A DNA stretch of 64,000 bases from NCBI GenBank assembly GCA_963710615.1, contig CAVQBF010000002.1, positions 1 through 64,000 on the forward strand, written 5' to 3'. This document shows, one piece after another, positions 1 through 12,033 of the stretch (within the stretch, counting starts at the first letter, position 1; the number at the start of each line of letters is the position of its first letter). A model generated the notes under the pieces. The model saw only the letters and a list, made by a program, of their open reading frames with translations. It ran no database searches and had not been told where the DNA came from. The DNA is from GCA-2746605 sp963710615 (GTDB lineage: Bacteria > Bacteroidota > Ignavibacteria > Ignavibacteriales > Melioribacteraceae). The position numbers were made by a program, and so were the translations under genes.

Positions 1-1655
1 CCGGGTGAAATATTTTCAAATTTTAGCGAACTACTTCCATCTAAATCAACAATGATTCCAGTAGTGGTTAAAAACCTGCCCTGGTTGCAACTCTATTATT
101 CAAGCTATTTCTCAATTCAACAACAATCCAGTCAACAATATTTGGATTAGTTGCGAAAAAACCCGGGGTCACAAACTCGTTACCCGAATGTATTGGTAAA
201 GAATAGGGTTGGTTTTCGGGTAAATTGCCATTTAATGTTGAGGTCATATTTGGACCGTATAAGGTCCTTCTAAATATATTTTTAAAGTAAAATCGATTTC
301 GCCAAGATTTGCATCATCGGCACCCATAAAAGGAGGATTATTTCTAGTATCTCCATCAATATCATTTGTTATAGATGCTAAATTTGTACCAGTTAATACT
401 AAGGGGGAAGCGAGAACATGAAGATCCGAAATGGAGGTAAATACTAAATCAGTGGAAAGTGAATTTGAATTTGTACTGCTGGCGGTTTGAAAAGCAGAAA
501 GAGATGTATAATCTGTACCTTCCCATTTTGCAATATTTGTTCCGGATGAATATAAATTGTTGTAATCGTTAATGTTTAAATCCGTTTTTGCCAATATATG
601 CATATCCATCTCTTCTATTGAGTAAAATATTGTTTTGCAAATCTATTTTTGAATTAAAAGTTTTCAATTCAATAGCTGAGCTGGAAGCATTACTCGTTAA
701 TGGGAAATCCTCAATATTTATACTATTAAAATAGATGTCAATGTACTCACACTGATCTAATAATATGCCATGCCCTAAACTTTGAATAAAGTTGTTTACA
801 ATGCTAGCATGATTTGCTAAACTAGCTTGGCAATTCGACAAAAAGATTCCCGCTCCGAAATTACTAAGTGCAATTATTTTATTTTGTTCAATGTTTAGGT
901 TCAAAATACAATTGAATAATGCTATAGCATTTTCACCAGAATCACTGGTAATATTATTTGCAATTATAATCGGTGCAGAAAAATTTTGGATAAATATTCC
1001 TCTATTATCTGAAGTAATATCATTATTTGATATTACCAAATTGTTAGCAAAAGTTGGATAAAGAATAATACCCTTAAAGCCATTATTAAATATATTATTA
1101 TTAAAAGTAATGTTATTAAGTGTACCTGTATCATCACCAGAAAACAACACTTTGAAAGTTGTTTGTATTAAGTCCAGTATATCCATTAAATAAATTGTCT
1201 TCAAAAATCAAATTGCCCGCAGAATTTTTCAAGGACACAACTCTAGCGTATGTTGAACCTAGAGTAGTGAAAGTTAAATTATTAATAACTATATGCTGAG
1301 TACCATCAAATTGTAATACAAAATTATCAATATTAGGGTTAGTTGGAGCATACTGAATTATTACAATTCCTGAATTCGGTTGAAATGTTACTGTATTTGT
1401 TGTAGAGGTGCCGTTTATAGCTGCTAATGATATGTTCTCAGTATAGGTCCCGGCTAGGATTTTAATTTCAACTGGGCCAGATACTCCATTTGTGTTTAAA
1501 TCAGCTACAATTGAACTTATGGTGGGATAAGTAACTGATGGTATAGTATATATTCCACTAAGTTGTGGAAATATTGAAATTGGCAGAATTAGAAAGACGA
1601 AACGGACAAATCGTCTCATTTTGAGGTAATCAGCTTTATTGAATACATTTTTCAT
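1..1655 (-). CDS. Secreted right-handed beta-helix protein (frameshifted, C-terminus off window)
   Basis: I chose the start at 1655 because TGAGGAG lies just upstream. An N-terminal hydrophobic stretch (about residues 14-32) ending FPQLSG is a probable Sec signal. The body is rich in short N/I/L strands such as NNITFNNNIFNN and IVNNFIQSLGHGILL, typical of parallel beta-helix (pectin-lyase-like, NosD-type) proteins, followed by DIDGDTRNNPPFMGADD, a common end of such helices in this phylum. After that, LEGPY and IVDWIVVELRN mark the start of the HRNHL-type C-terminal module, cut by the window edge. Reading frame shifts near 1145, 590, 240 and 60 are needed to join these pieces. The substrate is unknown; an adhesive or polysaccharide-related surface role is inferred. 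The fold assignment is firmer than any function. Confidence 0.6.
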
Positions 1656-1979
1656 TTAAACTCCTCAGAAAGTTGAAAAAGCAAAATTTCTAAGTATAGA
1701 TACAAGAATTAAATTTCAAATTAGATCAATATTTTTTTAAAATAGGCAAAAAAGGACTTCTTGTCAAATATATTGCGCTAATGTGATAATTATTTGACTA
1801 AATAGTGATTTGGGGCACATTATTTAGTTTATTGAATTGAAAGGTTTATCAGATAATGAATAATATACTCTTTGGCACAGTTGATCAAAATCAAAAATCA
1901 TCCCCAGTATTTTAAATTCAGTTTCTGGTGTTTTTGATGAAAATTGACAAGTTTATATTTGCCAATGTACACTTCATAA

Positions 1980-4934
1980 TTATTTGGTAAGATAAACTCT
2001 GGATGAACTCATAATTGGTATATGATTTCTATGTTTGACAACAATATAATACCAGTCTTCAGGGAGCTTTGAACGCTAAGTTCTGATATATATATGGATC
2101 AATAATATTACCAAATTCAGTGAGAAACCTGATTTACTGGTAATATCGACAGCTGTAAGCGGATCTGGAGTTTGCGGGTCAACATCTTTCCGCAAAGTGA
2201 CCAAAACCCAATCTACAATGCTATCTGGAACTGCAGTAATTGTATCGAGTGATTCTATATATGGGGAAATCAAAGGAATGAATGTATTTAAACTTGTTAC
2301 CATATTTTTATTGGTCGAGTCGTAAACTGCTTGTAAATTGGTCTTAATTGCAATTTCCTTTTCAGAATATTCAACTGAAAGTGTTATTGTATCGGCAATT
2401 AATGTGTCGGATTCCATTTTTACAATGAAATCAAAAATTCCAGCAAGGCTATCAGAAATAGATATTGTATCAATTGCGCTATTATTAAATGAAAGATCAT
2501 TTGAGTCAAATATTTTTAAAGTATTGCTTCCATTACTTTTTACCAGATAATTTTCAGAATTTAGCACCAAATTATTGAACATATCCTTTGCTATTATTTC
2601 AACTAAAATCGTATCATTATCAAAACTTGGGGTTCCACTTATTTTATTTAGGGAAATGCTATTTACTGGTGCTGCTGTGAGAGGCTGAATTATTGTATCT
2701 AATAGTGTATTTGCGTACGATACCAGAATTTTATCAAATCCTCCATCAATAGAAGTACTTGCCTTATATAATATTTCAGCAATACCAGTTAGATTAGTGT
2801 ATGAAGAATCTATTTGAAGATTATTTGGAAATAATCCGTTACCATTTAGTGCGTTAAAAGTAATTAAGCTATCATTAATTCGATTTGAAAATGAATCTTC
2901 AAGTGCAACATAGAATAATTTTTGTCCACCTATTATTAAGGGGTCGGTATCTGAAAGAATTTTAATTTTTTGAGGAGCAGAAGGCAAAATTGTCGTTGCT
3001 AGTTGACCAGACACACCTTGCATACCAATTAAGTTTGCAGTTAAAGATGATAGACCGCTAACAGTATCAATCACAATTATAGTATCTACGGAAGTATTTT
3101 TAAACCATAAATTTCCAGGAGTTAATAATTCTGCAGTTGATGTATCCGGAAAAGTAATATTATAATTATAAGATGAAATAACTGGATTTCCGAATTCATT
3201 TATCAGTTCTACTTCAACATAAATACTATCGCCGGCTTCAATTTTATTATTAAGCACATTAAGTTTTAGGGAATCAAGTTGAATCTTCTTCCTTAACTCA
3301 ACACCACTTAATGACATATTTTTAATACCTGTACTTTGATGATAGAAATCAATATTAATCAATGATACTGAATCTGGAATAATTAACGATGTATTTCCGT
3401 TTATTGACTGAGACAAATCATATTTTGTCCATTCATTAGTATTTGCTGGGAATTTAAATTCTGAATAAAAAATATTTGCCGGTGAAGGTCTCCAAGGTCC
3501 AGAAAAAACAACCCTTAAGGTATTTCCAACATCACCTTTTGTCCAGACAGAAAATTCATTTTCTCCTTTTTCAATGCCTCCCATTGTTAATATTAGAGAT
3601 ATTTTACCTGTTTCGGTTGATAGGAATGCAATGCTATCTTGTGCCGTTTCATCATTTACTAGTACACCGGTTAAATTTGGATCGGGGTAACCAATATTTG
3701 TGTACCCATCAGGAATGCCATTTTCATCCAAATCAACATTTAATGGGGGAATTATATTTTCATAAGGATCTGGAACATTATTATATAGTTGATCAATCCA
3801 ATTATCATATGTATCAATTGGGATATTATTAGTATCAGCCCACTCTAAAAGGGAGTCCATCATAGCTATATAGTTCATCCAATCATTGCTGCCGGCATTG
3901 CTGCTGTACCAGTGGATATTGTTGATCATTACCTTATGTTTTGCTATGCCATCAGCTATTCGTGCTTTAACAACCTCTAAGGACATTTCATCTTCAACAA
4001 AATCACCCCACTGAAAAGCAAACTCTCTATCATTATTCGGATCATATTCGTTATATACTTTCTCGGCATCATTGGGGTAGGTTGCAGCACCGGTGAAGCC
4101 TAAATTTTGCAGTGGAGCTTTAACTTGCAAAGAATTTAAAACTGGGAAATGTCCGCCAGGTTGAATCCAAATAGTTGGAGGGATGAGGTTGTATAGCGAA
4201 TCACACATTTTTTTTGTTTCATTAACCAATAAGGAAAAAGCATCAGGGGTAATCGTCACCTGTTCTCTATTAAAAGTGAAATATTTAATGGAATTATTTT
4301 GTGATAAACTAATATTTTCTTTCCAAATATCATGAAAATGTCCAGTTTTTGTGCTGTTCTGAAACGTATTGACTAAAACCAAGGTATCCAATAATGGGAA
4401 ATAAAAATATCTGCCTTCTTTATTCAGTTCGGTGTAATGAGTAAGTGTGTGGTAGTCACTAGCAGAGAAAGTAATTGTATTACCAGCTACGGAGGCAAAA
4501 CCGGTAAATATGGCTGAATTTGTATCAATTCCTTCATGACTCAAGCAGATTTTGCTATTAACTATATGATCTACTCCGCTGATTCCAGAGTAATTAGAAG
4601 TATCAAATTTAGTTTGGAAAAAATTAGTTGCGTGACTAGGAGTATGATCCATCATCAAATGCCCTAAATCCTGAAATTTACGAATGCTGTCCGAATAACC
4701 TACTGTCTCAAATTCATTATTTGCCAAGTTCATAGCAAAATTAAATCTACTGCCATATTTATGGAATATATTCGCATAATCGCGATACTGCGATATTAAA
4801 CCATTATCGTCAACCCTAAAGCTTAATCCCCCTTTTTTAGTAGAAATGGCTTGAGATTGGACAAAATTAAAGGAAATTGCCAAAGCAAGTAATAATAAAG
4901 GGATAATATTTTTTATCTTCTGCGTTATAGTCAT
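1980..4934 (-). CDS. Secreted polysaccharide-deacetylase-like protein with Ig-like region and HRNHL module
   Basis: The protein begins with a clear signal peptide ending FNFVQSQA. Residues about 35-100 carry LSFRVDDNG and later MMDHTPSH, matching the DD and HxxxH motifs of NodB-type polysaccharide deacetylases, although the rest of the catalytic domain is divergent. About 380 residues in, DLDENGIPDGY looks like a Ca-binding loop, followed by a carbohydrate-binding-like beta-sandwich and repeated Ig-like segments (LNVLNNKIEAGDSIYVEVE and similar). The C-terminus has SIVDWVLVTLRK and, after frame shifts near 2105 and 2065, VVKHRNHIPIMSS, ending with a stop at 1980. The intact frame alone would stop at 2076. 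It sits alone between two other secreted proteins. A CRP/FNR-like site lies 73 bp upstream. Deacetylase activity is inferred, not certain. Confidence 0.65.
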
Positions 4935-5006
4935 TTAAAATCATTATTAATTATTGCATTTTTGCAAAATTATGTCCCGAAACATAATGGACTATCGAAT
5001 TAATCT

Positions 5007-5022
5007 TATGAGATAGGTCACA
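5007..5022 (-). promoter_or_regulatory. CRP/FNR-like inverted repeat
   Basis: TATGA-GATAGG-TCACA resembles the TGTGA-N6-TCACA half-site layout. It lies 73 bp upstream of the start at 4934. Similar sites occur at 10339, 18378 and 38617. Confidence 0.35.
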
Positions 5023-5339
5023 ATCTTAAAATTTTTACCAAATTAACTCATAATCGCTTACCATAAACGTACGGTAATAAACAGAAAATAATAGTAAAAC
5101 ATAGCAAAAAGAAAATATATCCTAAATATTGGTTAGTTACTTCAAAAAATGTATTTTTTTTAATTTTAAAAAAGAAGGAGAGTAGCAATAATCAGAAAAA
5201 TGTATATAAACAGAATAGTGAGCTTTAAAAGGATTTTACTCGTGGTTTTGGAAGTATGATAAATTTCATAATGATTCTTTATTAAAAAAGGAAGACGAGA
5301 TTTTACTCATCTTCCTTATAAATAACTGTTAGAGGAATA

Positions 5340-7770
5340 TCACCTAGTTATATTGTTTTTTTCAATTAATACTCTTTCTTGGGTTTGAGAAGGATCCATA
5401 TCAAATTCAATTCTTGGTACAATTAATGGTGGTGTAACCTGGGTTAAGGTAACTTGACTTGAGCTCATAACGGATAGATGATTTCTCTGGTGAACTACGA
5501 TCCAATAAGCTCCTTCAGGAGCTTTTATTTTAAGTGGACTGCCGCTAAAATCATACACATCTCCACTCGCATCTACTAGAGCAGCTTTGCGATAAGTACT
5601 AGGAGTAGATGCATCAGTCTCTTAGTTCAACTAAAACCCAATCAGTAAAAGTGTCCGGAATAGGATCAAGACTTTCCGGTCCATCGTAGTTCCAAGGAGC
5701 CACATTGAAAGGTTGCGATTGTTGGAAGATCAGGAGTTAATGCTGTGCTCATAGGCGGTGTCACTGGCGGTGTAAGCACCCTCGAGAAATACAACTACTT
5801 CAAGCTCTACGTGTCCATCATATATTGCATTGTAAATGTTAAGTTTGCCATGACCAAAAAGTGTTATTTGGTACAGTACCTGTATAGGAACTTCAGTAGC
5901 GTTCTTCTGAAGTGCATCATACACTTCTTCAGGAGTTGCGCCGGGGTTATTTGCAAATACAAAGCCGCTACTCTCGCGGCTAAAGGACATGCCATACTAG
6001 TTGCCTTTCGTAACATAATAGCGTCATGGTCCTAGTCCTGAGGAGTTGCCATCAGGGTCATACTGTATATATATTATCTGTTGTAGTTGCAGGTGCACCA
6101 GCAGCTCATAGTGACAAGCCATGCTGTTACCTGGGGCAGCTATCTGTAGTAATTAGCTTCTGCTCCATCAATCCGAGGACCTCGACTGGACCAATTTGAG
6201 ATGCCGTCTTGATTATCAACCAAAATTAGCTGAAAAAGCCAGCATAATCAGTCCAGCTATGACTCTTGAAGAAAGAATGTAGAGCCCCGGGAGCAGTCAT
6301 TTCCGTGATCTAGCAGTTCCAGCTGTGCTTGGCCGATGCGTAGGAAGGACCAGGTGCAATATCACCAACCGTATATGCGCCAGCTCCAAACCATCGATCA
6401 TACATCCATGAGAAGCCGTCCGGTCGTCTCCAGAAGGATTATAAGCACTTTTAGACAGCAGGTGCTATTATCTGCAGAAGCAGGTTGACCATATTGTATA
6501 GATTGGATCAGACTAGATGCAAGTTCCTCGCGTACTTCCCCAGCGGTCCACTAAATTTGTACATCAGTAGTTCTACGCCGGACTAGAATTATACTACTTT
6601 CAGTACCAATATGTACTATTAGCTGGAGACCATCCAACTATTACAAGTTGAGAAAAAGAGCAGTATTCGGTGCCCCTGCATTGAGCTATATCAACTTGTG
6701 CCCTAATTAGTTGCATCACCAGCAGGTGCAATTCTGAACCATGTCTAGAATCATCAGCTGAATTGCCGGCAGAGAGGACAAATGGTATTACCTTGTGCAG
6801 GTACCATCAGACCGACAGCTTTGTTCAGTTAAAGAGCTACCGTCATGGTATGTGTTCCATGCGCCAGTCACTCATAGTAAGCATATCGGCATCGTAAACA
6901 CTGACAGCTGCACTTCATCGCAGCGACAGTCGCATCCGCACTAATGCCTTTCCGCTTGCGTCGTTTCCAATTACCTGCGGAAATACTAAATCGGCTCCAG
7001 TGCCGTTGCTCTGTAAGCTCCACTCAACCGTTCGCCAGTTTCCAACTGCAGAGCTTCCATCATGGTGTTCATACCACCCGCCATAACATCGTAGTTCCGA
7101 ATGACCAGTATAAGTATTATCTGCCATCATGCATCTGCTCGTATCGGATAGCGGCAGAAGCCTTGCGTTTGGTAAGTTGACGGAAGCTCCACTTCCTGCT
7201 TTAGAAGGACCTAATCCAGCATCCAAGATTGCAGAACTTTTACCCCAGCTCCACCACCAGCTGTACTCCGGTATCATGTCAGCCGCCAGTGCTGCTGTGC
7301 CTAAATTACTACTTGGCCGCGCTTACATGAGTGCCGTGAATCCGCTTGTTTTAACAAATGGTTCAGCTACAGTCTGATTTAGTTTGGACGGGGGCATTTT
7401 AGCCGAAACAAAACCTATGGATGGTTTTGCTAAGTGCGAGGTAAGTCCATGTTTCTAAATTACAAGTAATGCCAATCTGTTCCAATCCATTGAATCGAGA
7501 AGAAGCTGGGCAATTTTCAACATCAACTGCAATTCCTATCTTTGCCTTCAGCCTCAAACTGAGTTAGCAGCATTAGCAGCGGTTCCAAGGTTATTATTCA
7601 GATATGCTTCATGTGTGCTTCCGAATCTAATTTGTGGCTAGCAGATTTTACGACTTAGTGCTTTCATCAAGTTGACAATTTGGGGTAGTTTTGCTAGAAA
7701 TTGGAGCCAGATGATTTGCAAATAGAAGAGGGCTAAAAATAAGTAATAGAAATAGTATCTCTTTTTGCAT
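5340..7770 (-). pseudogene. Scrambled subtilase-family (S8) serine protease with HRNHL module
   Basis: A start at 7770 opens a clean signal peptide (MQKEILFLLLIFSPLLFA), but no long frame follows. Fragments in several minus-strand frames occur in the order expected of a subtilase: AILDAGLGPS (Asp region, about 7220), a His-region segment with GAYRAT (about 7040), a SAGNSADDSRHG segment (about 6760, oxyanion-Asn region), then TSMACPLAARVAAL (Ser region, about 5990) and NNPGATPEEVYDALQKNAT. The tail has VVFLEGAYT and VHQRNHLSVMSS, the C-terminal module shared with neighbours. The reading frame changes far more often than elsewhere, and parts are much richer in G+C (33 of 60 bases at 6301-6360). 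It is either a decayed gene or a locally bad consensus; I cannot separate these from sequence alone. Confidence 0.55.
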
Positions 7771-8342
7771 TTTGGACTGCTGCTGAATTCATGTTATCTC
7801 AGAACTACTCGGGAAACTTTACTGCAACAATGGAAATTACTGACTCTGCAACAAAATTTCGGTCGTTGCGGAAATTCTAGTGCAATCGACGGAACTGCTT
7901 AGATTGTTAAATAGTCCTTGCCTTAAGTCAGCTTTCGAGACTTTGTGAAGAACAAATGAACAGATTGAAATTGGTTTTGAGTAGATCCAACATGGAATTA
8001 AATCATAAATTGAAGAATATCTGGAATTAAATTTTAATATGAGCAAAAGATATTATAAATAGTCCAAAATAAAAAAGTAAAACTATATTGAGCACATGTT
8101 ATAGTCTTCGACTTAATTTATGAGATTGTAATTTTCTGGATAGCGGAAAAAGAATAGAGGGATGGATTAAATAATTGTAGAAAGACATTTGTAAGTAGTT
8201 TATTAAGATTGGAAACTTTGAGTTTTAATGCTTTTTAGTAATTTTGATCTGATTATTTTTAAGACCATAATAGCATTATTATCAAAATATTAAATCGAAT
8301 GTATAGCATACAATTGAAATTTAAGAATGGCAAAAATGGATA

Positions 8343-8367
8343 AAAAAAGCCCTATTACGGGCTTTTT
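8343..8367 (-). terminator. Intrinsic terminator
   Basis: GCCC-TATTAC-GGGC flanked by A-runs and T-runs forms a short hairpin 24 bp beyond the stop of the small membrane-protein gene; it could work in both directions. Confidence 0.7.
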
Positions 8368-8390
8368 GTTAAACATTTATTTATTAGAAA

Positions 8391-8567
8391 TTAAACAACG
8401 AAGAGTGAAATTACTAATAGAACTACGTAAACAGTTCCAACTGCCACTTTAACAAATAAATTCTTTTTTGAATCTGCTTCTAACATTTTAACGTATTCGT
8501 CTTCATCTTCGTTTCTGAAATCCCCCTGTTCAATTGTACGTTGCATCTGTATATTTACGTTACTCAT
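8391..8567 (-). CDS. Small single-pass membrane protein (58 aa), unknown function
   Basis: A 58-codon frame starts MSNVNIQMQRTIEQGDF with AAAGGAAAAA upstream. Residues 1-36 are polar and acidic (FRNEDEDEYVKMLEADSKK), followed by one hydrophobic segment (about residues 37-58, FVKVAVGTVYVVLLVISLF) running to the C-terminus. This topology suggests a cytoplasmic acidic head with a C-terminal anchor. A terminator lies directly downstream, so it is probably a single-gene unit. I do not recognise the family. Its intact frame, sitting between two badly disrupted genes, supports it being real. Confidence 0.6.
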   Translation of the reverse strand: MSNVNIQMQRTIEQGDFRNEDEDEYVKMLEADSKKNLFVKVAVGTVYVVLLVISLFVV

Positions 8568-8650
8568 TTTTTCCTTTTCAAATTATTAACAAATTACTTT
8601 ATAAACTTAAATTTACGGTTGCTAAAATTAAGCAATAGTTAAATTAAATG

Positions 8651-10287
8651 CTATTTTAAGAGTATCATTTTCTTTACTTGTGAAAAATTCTTTGTTTCAA
8701 TTGTATAAATATACATTCCACTTGCTAATTTATAACCAGCAGAGTTTGTATTAAAGTTTACCTGATGAAAACCAGCATCTAATTCTTTATTAAGCAATGT
8801 TGTTACTTTTTCACCGAGAATGTTATAAATGTTAATTGCTATTTTAGCATTTTCTGGTAAAGAAAATCTAATATTTGTTTCTGGATTAAAAGGGTTTGGA
8901 TAATTTTGAAGCAATTCATATTTAGTTGGTAATACTTCAATTTCAACAGCATCTGAATATTCAAAAGTTCCATCAATATCAATTTGTTTTAAGCGGTACA
9001 AAAACTTACTGCCTCCGACTAAATTCTTATCTGTAAATGAGTAATTTTTAATTGAGTTGCTATTTCCGTGTCCTTCTACAAAGGCAACCATTTCCCATTC
9101 TCTTTCAACTTCAGAAGCTTCTTCATTTTCACTTTTCACTTCTGACTTTTCACTAGAAACTATACTTCTCTGAATTTCAAATCCGTAGTTGTTTACTTCT
9201 GTAGCAGTTTCCCATTGTAGCTGAGCTTTAGTACCTTCAACAGTATTTACTGAGAATGATGATAGTTCTACTGGAAGGGGAATAGTTTGCAACTCCCGTT
9301 ATAATTTTCACAATGGCAACTCTTCGAGCATTCAGTATTCTAGTATTAATTTGATCCGGCAAGTCAGTTGTACTGACATGTTAGTTGGGAATCTGGCTAG
9401 ATTATGACAGTCAAATCTGTACAGTTGCAATATTATGTACATTGAAGTGAAGTTAACATTATCCAGCAATTGTCAGCTGTCAAGGCCAGTAGTAACTTGA
9501 ACTATTCCAGCTGTAGGTTCCTGTTGAGTTAGTGGATCCTTAAATTGTACAAGTTCTGGTGCAACAAATGTCAAAATTGGATTGATAGAGCTGAAGCTAT
9601 TATAGCTTAAAAAATCAACTATCAATTACCAAGGGCATTTTCAATTGCTTGATCCAATCCTGGTAGGACCTAATATGCTATTTCACATGAAAACTTTGAC
9701 TTCACAGTTTACGGTATCAGTTATTCAATAATATAAATCTGCAGTATTATGATCAGTTGAGCAAACTTGTCAAGAAATATTACAATAAAGTAAAATTGTA
9801 GATAATTGTTTCATAATTTATCTCCATTATATTAAATTTAATTTGGAACTTGAGTTGATTTATCTGATTATTGGTTTATCAAAATCATTTAATCTAGCTT
9901 GGATCAATACTACCATCAAGATTTAAATCAGCACCATTATAATCCATGTTGTCCGATTTATTTGGAAGAATTCAGATCTTTATCAGCTTGCATACATTGC
10001 ACCATCACCATTAGCATCACCAGCAATCATAGCCCAAACCACCAGTTGCTACTTCAACCATTGGCATGCTGGTACCACCATAAAATTGGCTAGCCCCAGT
10101 GGCAGTAAAATCATAACTCACAACAGTATGTCGTGGCATTATTTTGCTGAATTTTACTAACTTGCTCTATTTTTACTTGTTCAGGAGCCTCAACTTGATC
10201 ATTTTCTCTGATCGTATTGGATTTTTCCTGAGCAAATAATGTTGCAGTAAAAAAGCAAACCAGCATTATTAAGATTATTTTTTTCAT
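8651..10287 (-). CDS. T9SS cargo protein with dockerin-like Ca loops and C-terminal sorting domain (heavily frameshifted)
   Basis: The start at 10287 follows AAGAGGTAAAA and gives a signal peptide ending TATLFAQEK. Near 10010-9930, GDANGDG and GADLNLDGS are paired Ca-binding loops of dockerin or thrombospondin-3 type. From 9292 down the frame is intact: ELSSFSVN...LQWETATEVNNYGFEIQR (a fibronectin-III-like segment common in this phylum), then LLQNYPNPFNPETNIRFSLP and a KKMILLK end, the classic type-A type IX secretion sorting domain. The protein is therefore expected to be exported through T9SS and anchored or released at the surface. Frames between 9300 and 10190 are broken many times. A CRP/FNR-like site lies 52 bp upstream. 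What the middle of the protein does is not readable. Confidence 0.65.
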
Positions 10288-10338
10288 TTTTACCTCTTAA
10301 GCTAATTGTATAAATTTAAGAATTTTTATAGTAAATAT

Positions 10339-10354
10339 TGTGTTATGTATCACA
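10339..10354 (-). promoter_or_regulatory. CRP/FNR-like inverted repeat
   Basis: TGTGT-TATGTA-TCACA fits the TGTGA-N6-TCACA pattern with one mismatch. It is 52 bp upstream of the T9SS cargo gene start at 10287. Confidence 0.4.
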
Positions 10355-10424
10355 AATACAAATTATTTTAAGTTAAATTTCTCTTATTCTATAAAATAGT
10401 ACAAAAATATTCGATATTAGAAAA

Positions 10425-11331
10425 TTATTGTGAAATCCAATTAAAATTATTAATTAAATTACTCATTACTGCAAGATGGTTTCTATGTTTTACAACTAAT
10501 CTATAATCTCCTGGCACAGTTGGGAAACCAATTCCTACAGTTCCATCATCTTGAATAATATTTCCGTTTCCATCAACAAATGCTGATCTGTAACCTAGAG
10601 ATGTACTTGCAGCTGTACCAGTTCTTAATTCCAAGTAAAACCCAATCAACAGCATGTGAAGGAACAGCAGATGCAGTTCTTAGCTGCCTCCGAATATGGA
10701 GATACAGTTAGGAAGAGTGCCTAAATTATCAGCCAAAGGAGTTCCTCCACCTTGATATGGACCTTCAAGATATATTGTTGCCCCGACTCCAATACCTTCG
10801 GAAATTACTAAATTCGTAGTACCAGTTGGAATATCAACACTTGCAGCTTTTATTACTGAAGGGTTTATGTTGATCCATTATCTGAGTAACCTTTCCAAGT
10901 AGTTCCAATTTCTGTAAATAAATAGGGATCACCTATTCCATTTGTGTTCATTGTTAGTTCCTGTTGCAATAAACTCTGATTCAACGTTTGTATTTAAAGC
11001 TGTAGCTCTGAATTAATAAGTTCATAACTTCTCAAGTGATGTTTTTGGCGCAGCTGCACTATAAGCAGTTCCGGTTGTTCTTGTAATTGTTCCAGTGAAA
11101 TGGGTCTGAAAGAGTTAATCCGGCAAAAGATGTTTCTGCAGCTCTCGTTCCAGAAGTTACAACACCTTTTAAATATCCCGTTCCGTTTTCAATTACATCA
11201 CCGGATACTTCTATTGATAAAGAACCACCAGTTTCAACAGTCATTCCACTACTAATTTCAATATCAACTTGAGCATTGGTCAATGAAAAAGCAATTGTCA
11301 TACAAATTAAAATAGTGTTAAATCTTTTCAT
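10425..11331 (-). CDS. Secreted protein with C-terminal HRNHL module (frameshifted)
   Basis: The start at 11331 (MKRFNTILIC) is preferred over the upstream in-frame ATG because CGAGGAC precedes it. The signal peptide ends FSLTNAQ. The first 80 residues (ISSGMTVETGGSLSIEVSG, TSFAGLTLSDP) are beta-rich and resemble the start of the many secreted proteins in this phylum whose layered beta-sheet domains have no assigned function. The C-terminus reads VDWVLLELRTG, a YRSAFVDGNG segment and YRLVVKHRNHLAVMSN, the module shared with six other proteins here. Several shifts occur between 10650 and 11060. A perfect copy of the palindromic operator lies 80 bp upstream, so it is a predicted member of the surface-protein regulon. 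Molecular role unknown. Confidence 0.55.
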
Positions 11332-11388
11332 TTTGTCCTCGATCAATTTCTTAATGTTTAATAAGACTATCTATCTGACAAACAACAT

Positions 11389-11430
11389 AGTATACTAAAG
11401 TAAATATTTCAACTACCTATTGAGGTAGTT
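11389..11430 (-). promoter_or_regulatory. Palindromic operator (site 1) with -10-like TATACT
   Basis: AACTACC-TATTGA-GGTAGTT (11411-11430) is a perfect 7+7 inverted repeat 80 bp upstream of the start at 11331. Here the best -10 (TATACT, 11389-11394) would place the -35 inside the palindrome, unlike the other sites. Confidence 0.7.
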
Positions 11431-11548
11431 TTCCTCGATGTAACTAATTTAAGTTAAAGGAAAGAACCAATTAAGGTTGATCCAATATAAAGATAATAAG
11501 ACAGCTTGTCAAATTATTATAATTATTTAAATGTTAAGTTTACAAGTA

Positions 11549-11564
11549 TGTGATATAAATCACT
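11549..11564. promoter_or_regulatory. CRP/FNR-like inverted repeat
   Basis: TGTGA-TATAAA-TCACT is the best match to TGTGA-N6-TCACA in the window. It lies 218 bp upstream of the nearest start (11331). The rest of 11590-11950 holds nothing convincing. Confidence 0.4.
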
Positions 11565-11956
11565 CAATTTTGTGTATTATTATCCATTTTTACTAATACA
11601 TGCGAAAAAACTTCGATATTCGGGTCACTCTTTTTTCTTATTTATACATCTTATGGCAATAAATCTTACTAAACACTTAGAGGTGTAAATATCATCTATT
11701 ATTTTTGAGATAAAGCAGCGGAAATAATTCAAGAAATGGAGCAATTGGAGAATCAGTTAATCAATAACTTAATCTCAAAGTAGTGGAGAGAAATATTTTT
11801 TCCTCAGAAAATAATGTACATCATTTTGAATTAAGTGTCAATAGTTATAAATGTGTTTATTTTAACTTATGCATTCAAAATCATTTTTTCACTAAGAACA
11901 CTACATGCAAACCTTTAAGTCTCTTAAATAATTACTCAACACTTAAAGCTATTAAC

Positions 11957-11986
11957 CAAAAAAAATAGAACATAAAATGCTCTATT
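11957..11986 (-). terminator. Intrinsic terminator of fibre A
   Basis: AATAGAgCAT-TTT-ATGtTCTATT followed by a T-run on the minus strand, about 50 bp beyond the fibre A stop. Confidence 0.75.
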
Positions 11987-12033
11987 CTTTTAATTAAAAT
12001 TAGGGTATTGCCTTAATAAATAATGCTGTGTAA

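Noticed and set aside
1804..1819. A CRP/FNR-like site (AGTGA-TTTGGG-GCACA) upstream of the beta-helix gene
   Set aside because: Two mismatches and about 150 bp from the start; too weak to list as a feature.
3476..3832. A 118-codon plus-strand open frame
   Set aside because: It is antisense to the deacetylase-like gene and has an unnatural Leu/His/Gln-rich composition.
11783..11968. A 61-codon plus-strand frame in the 11.4-12.0 kb gap
   Set aside because: No ribosome site, protein-unlike composition, and it ends in the terminator of fibre A.
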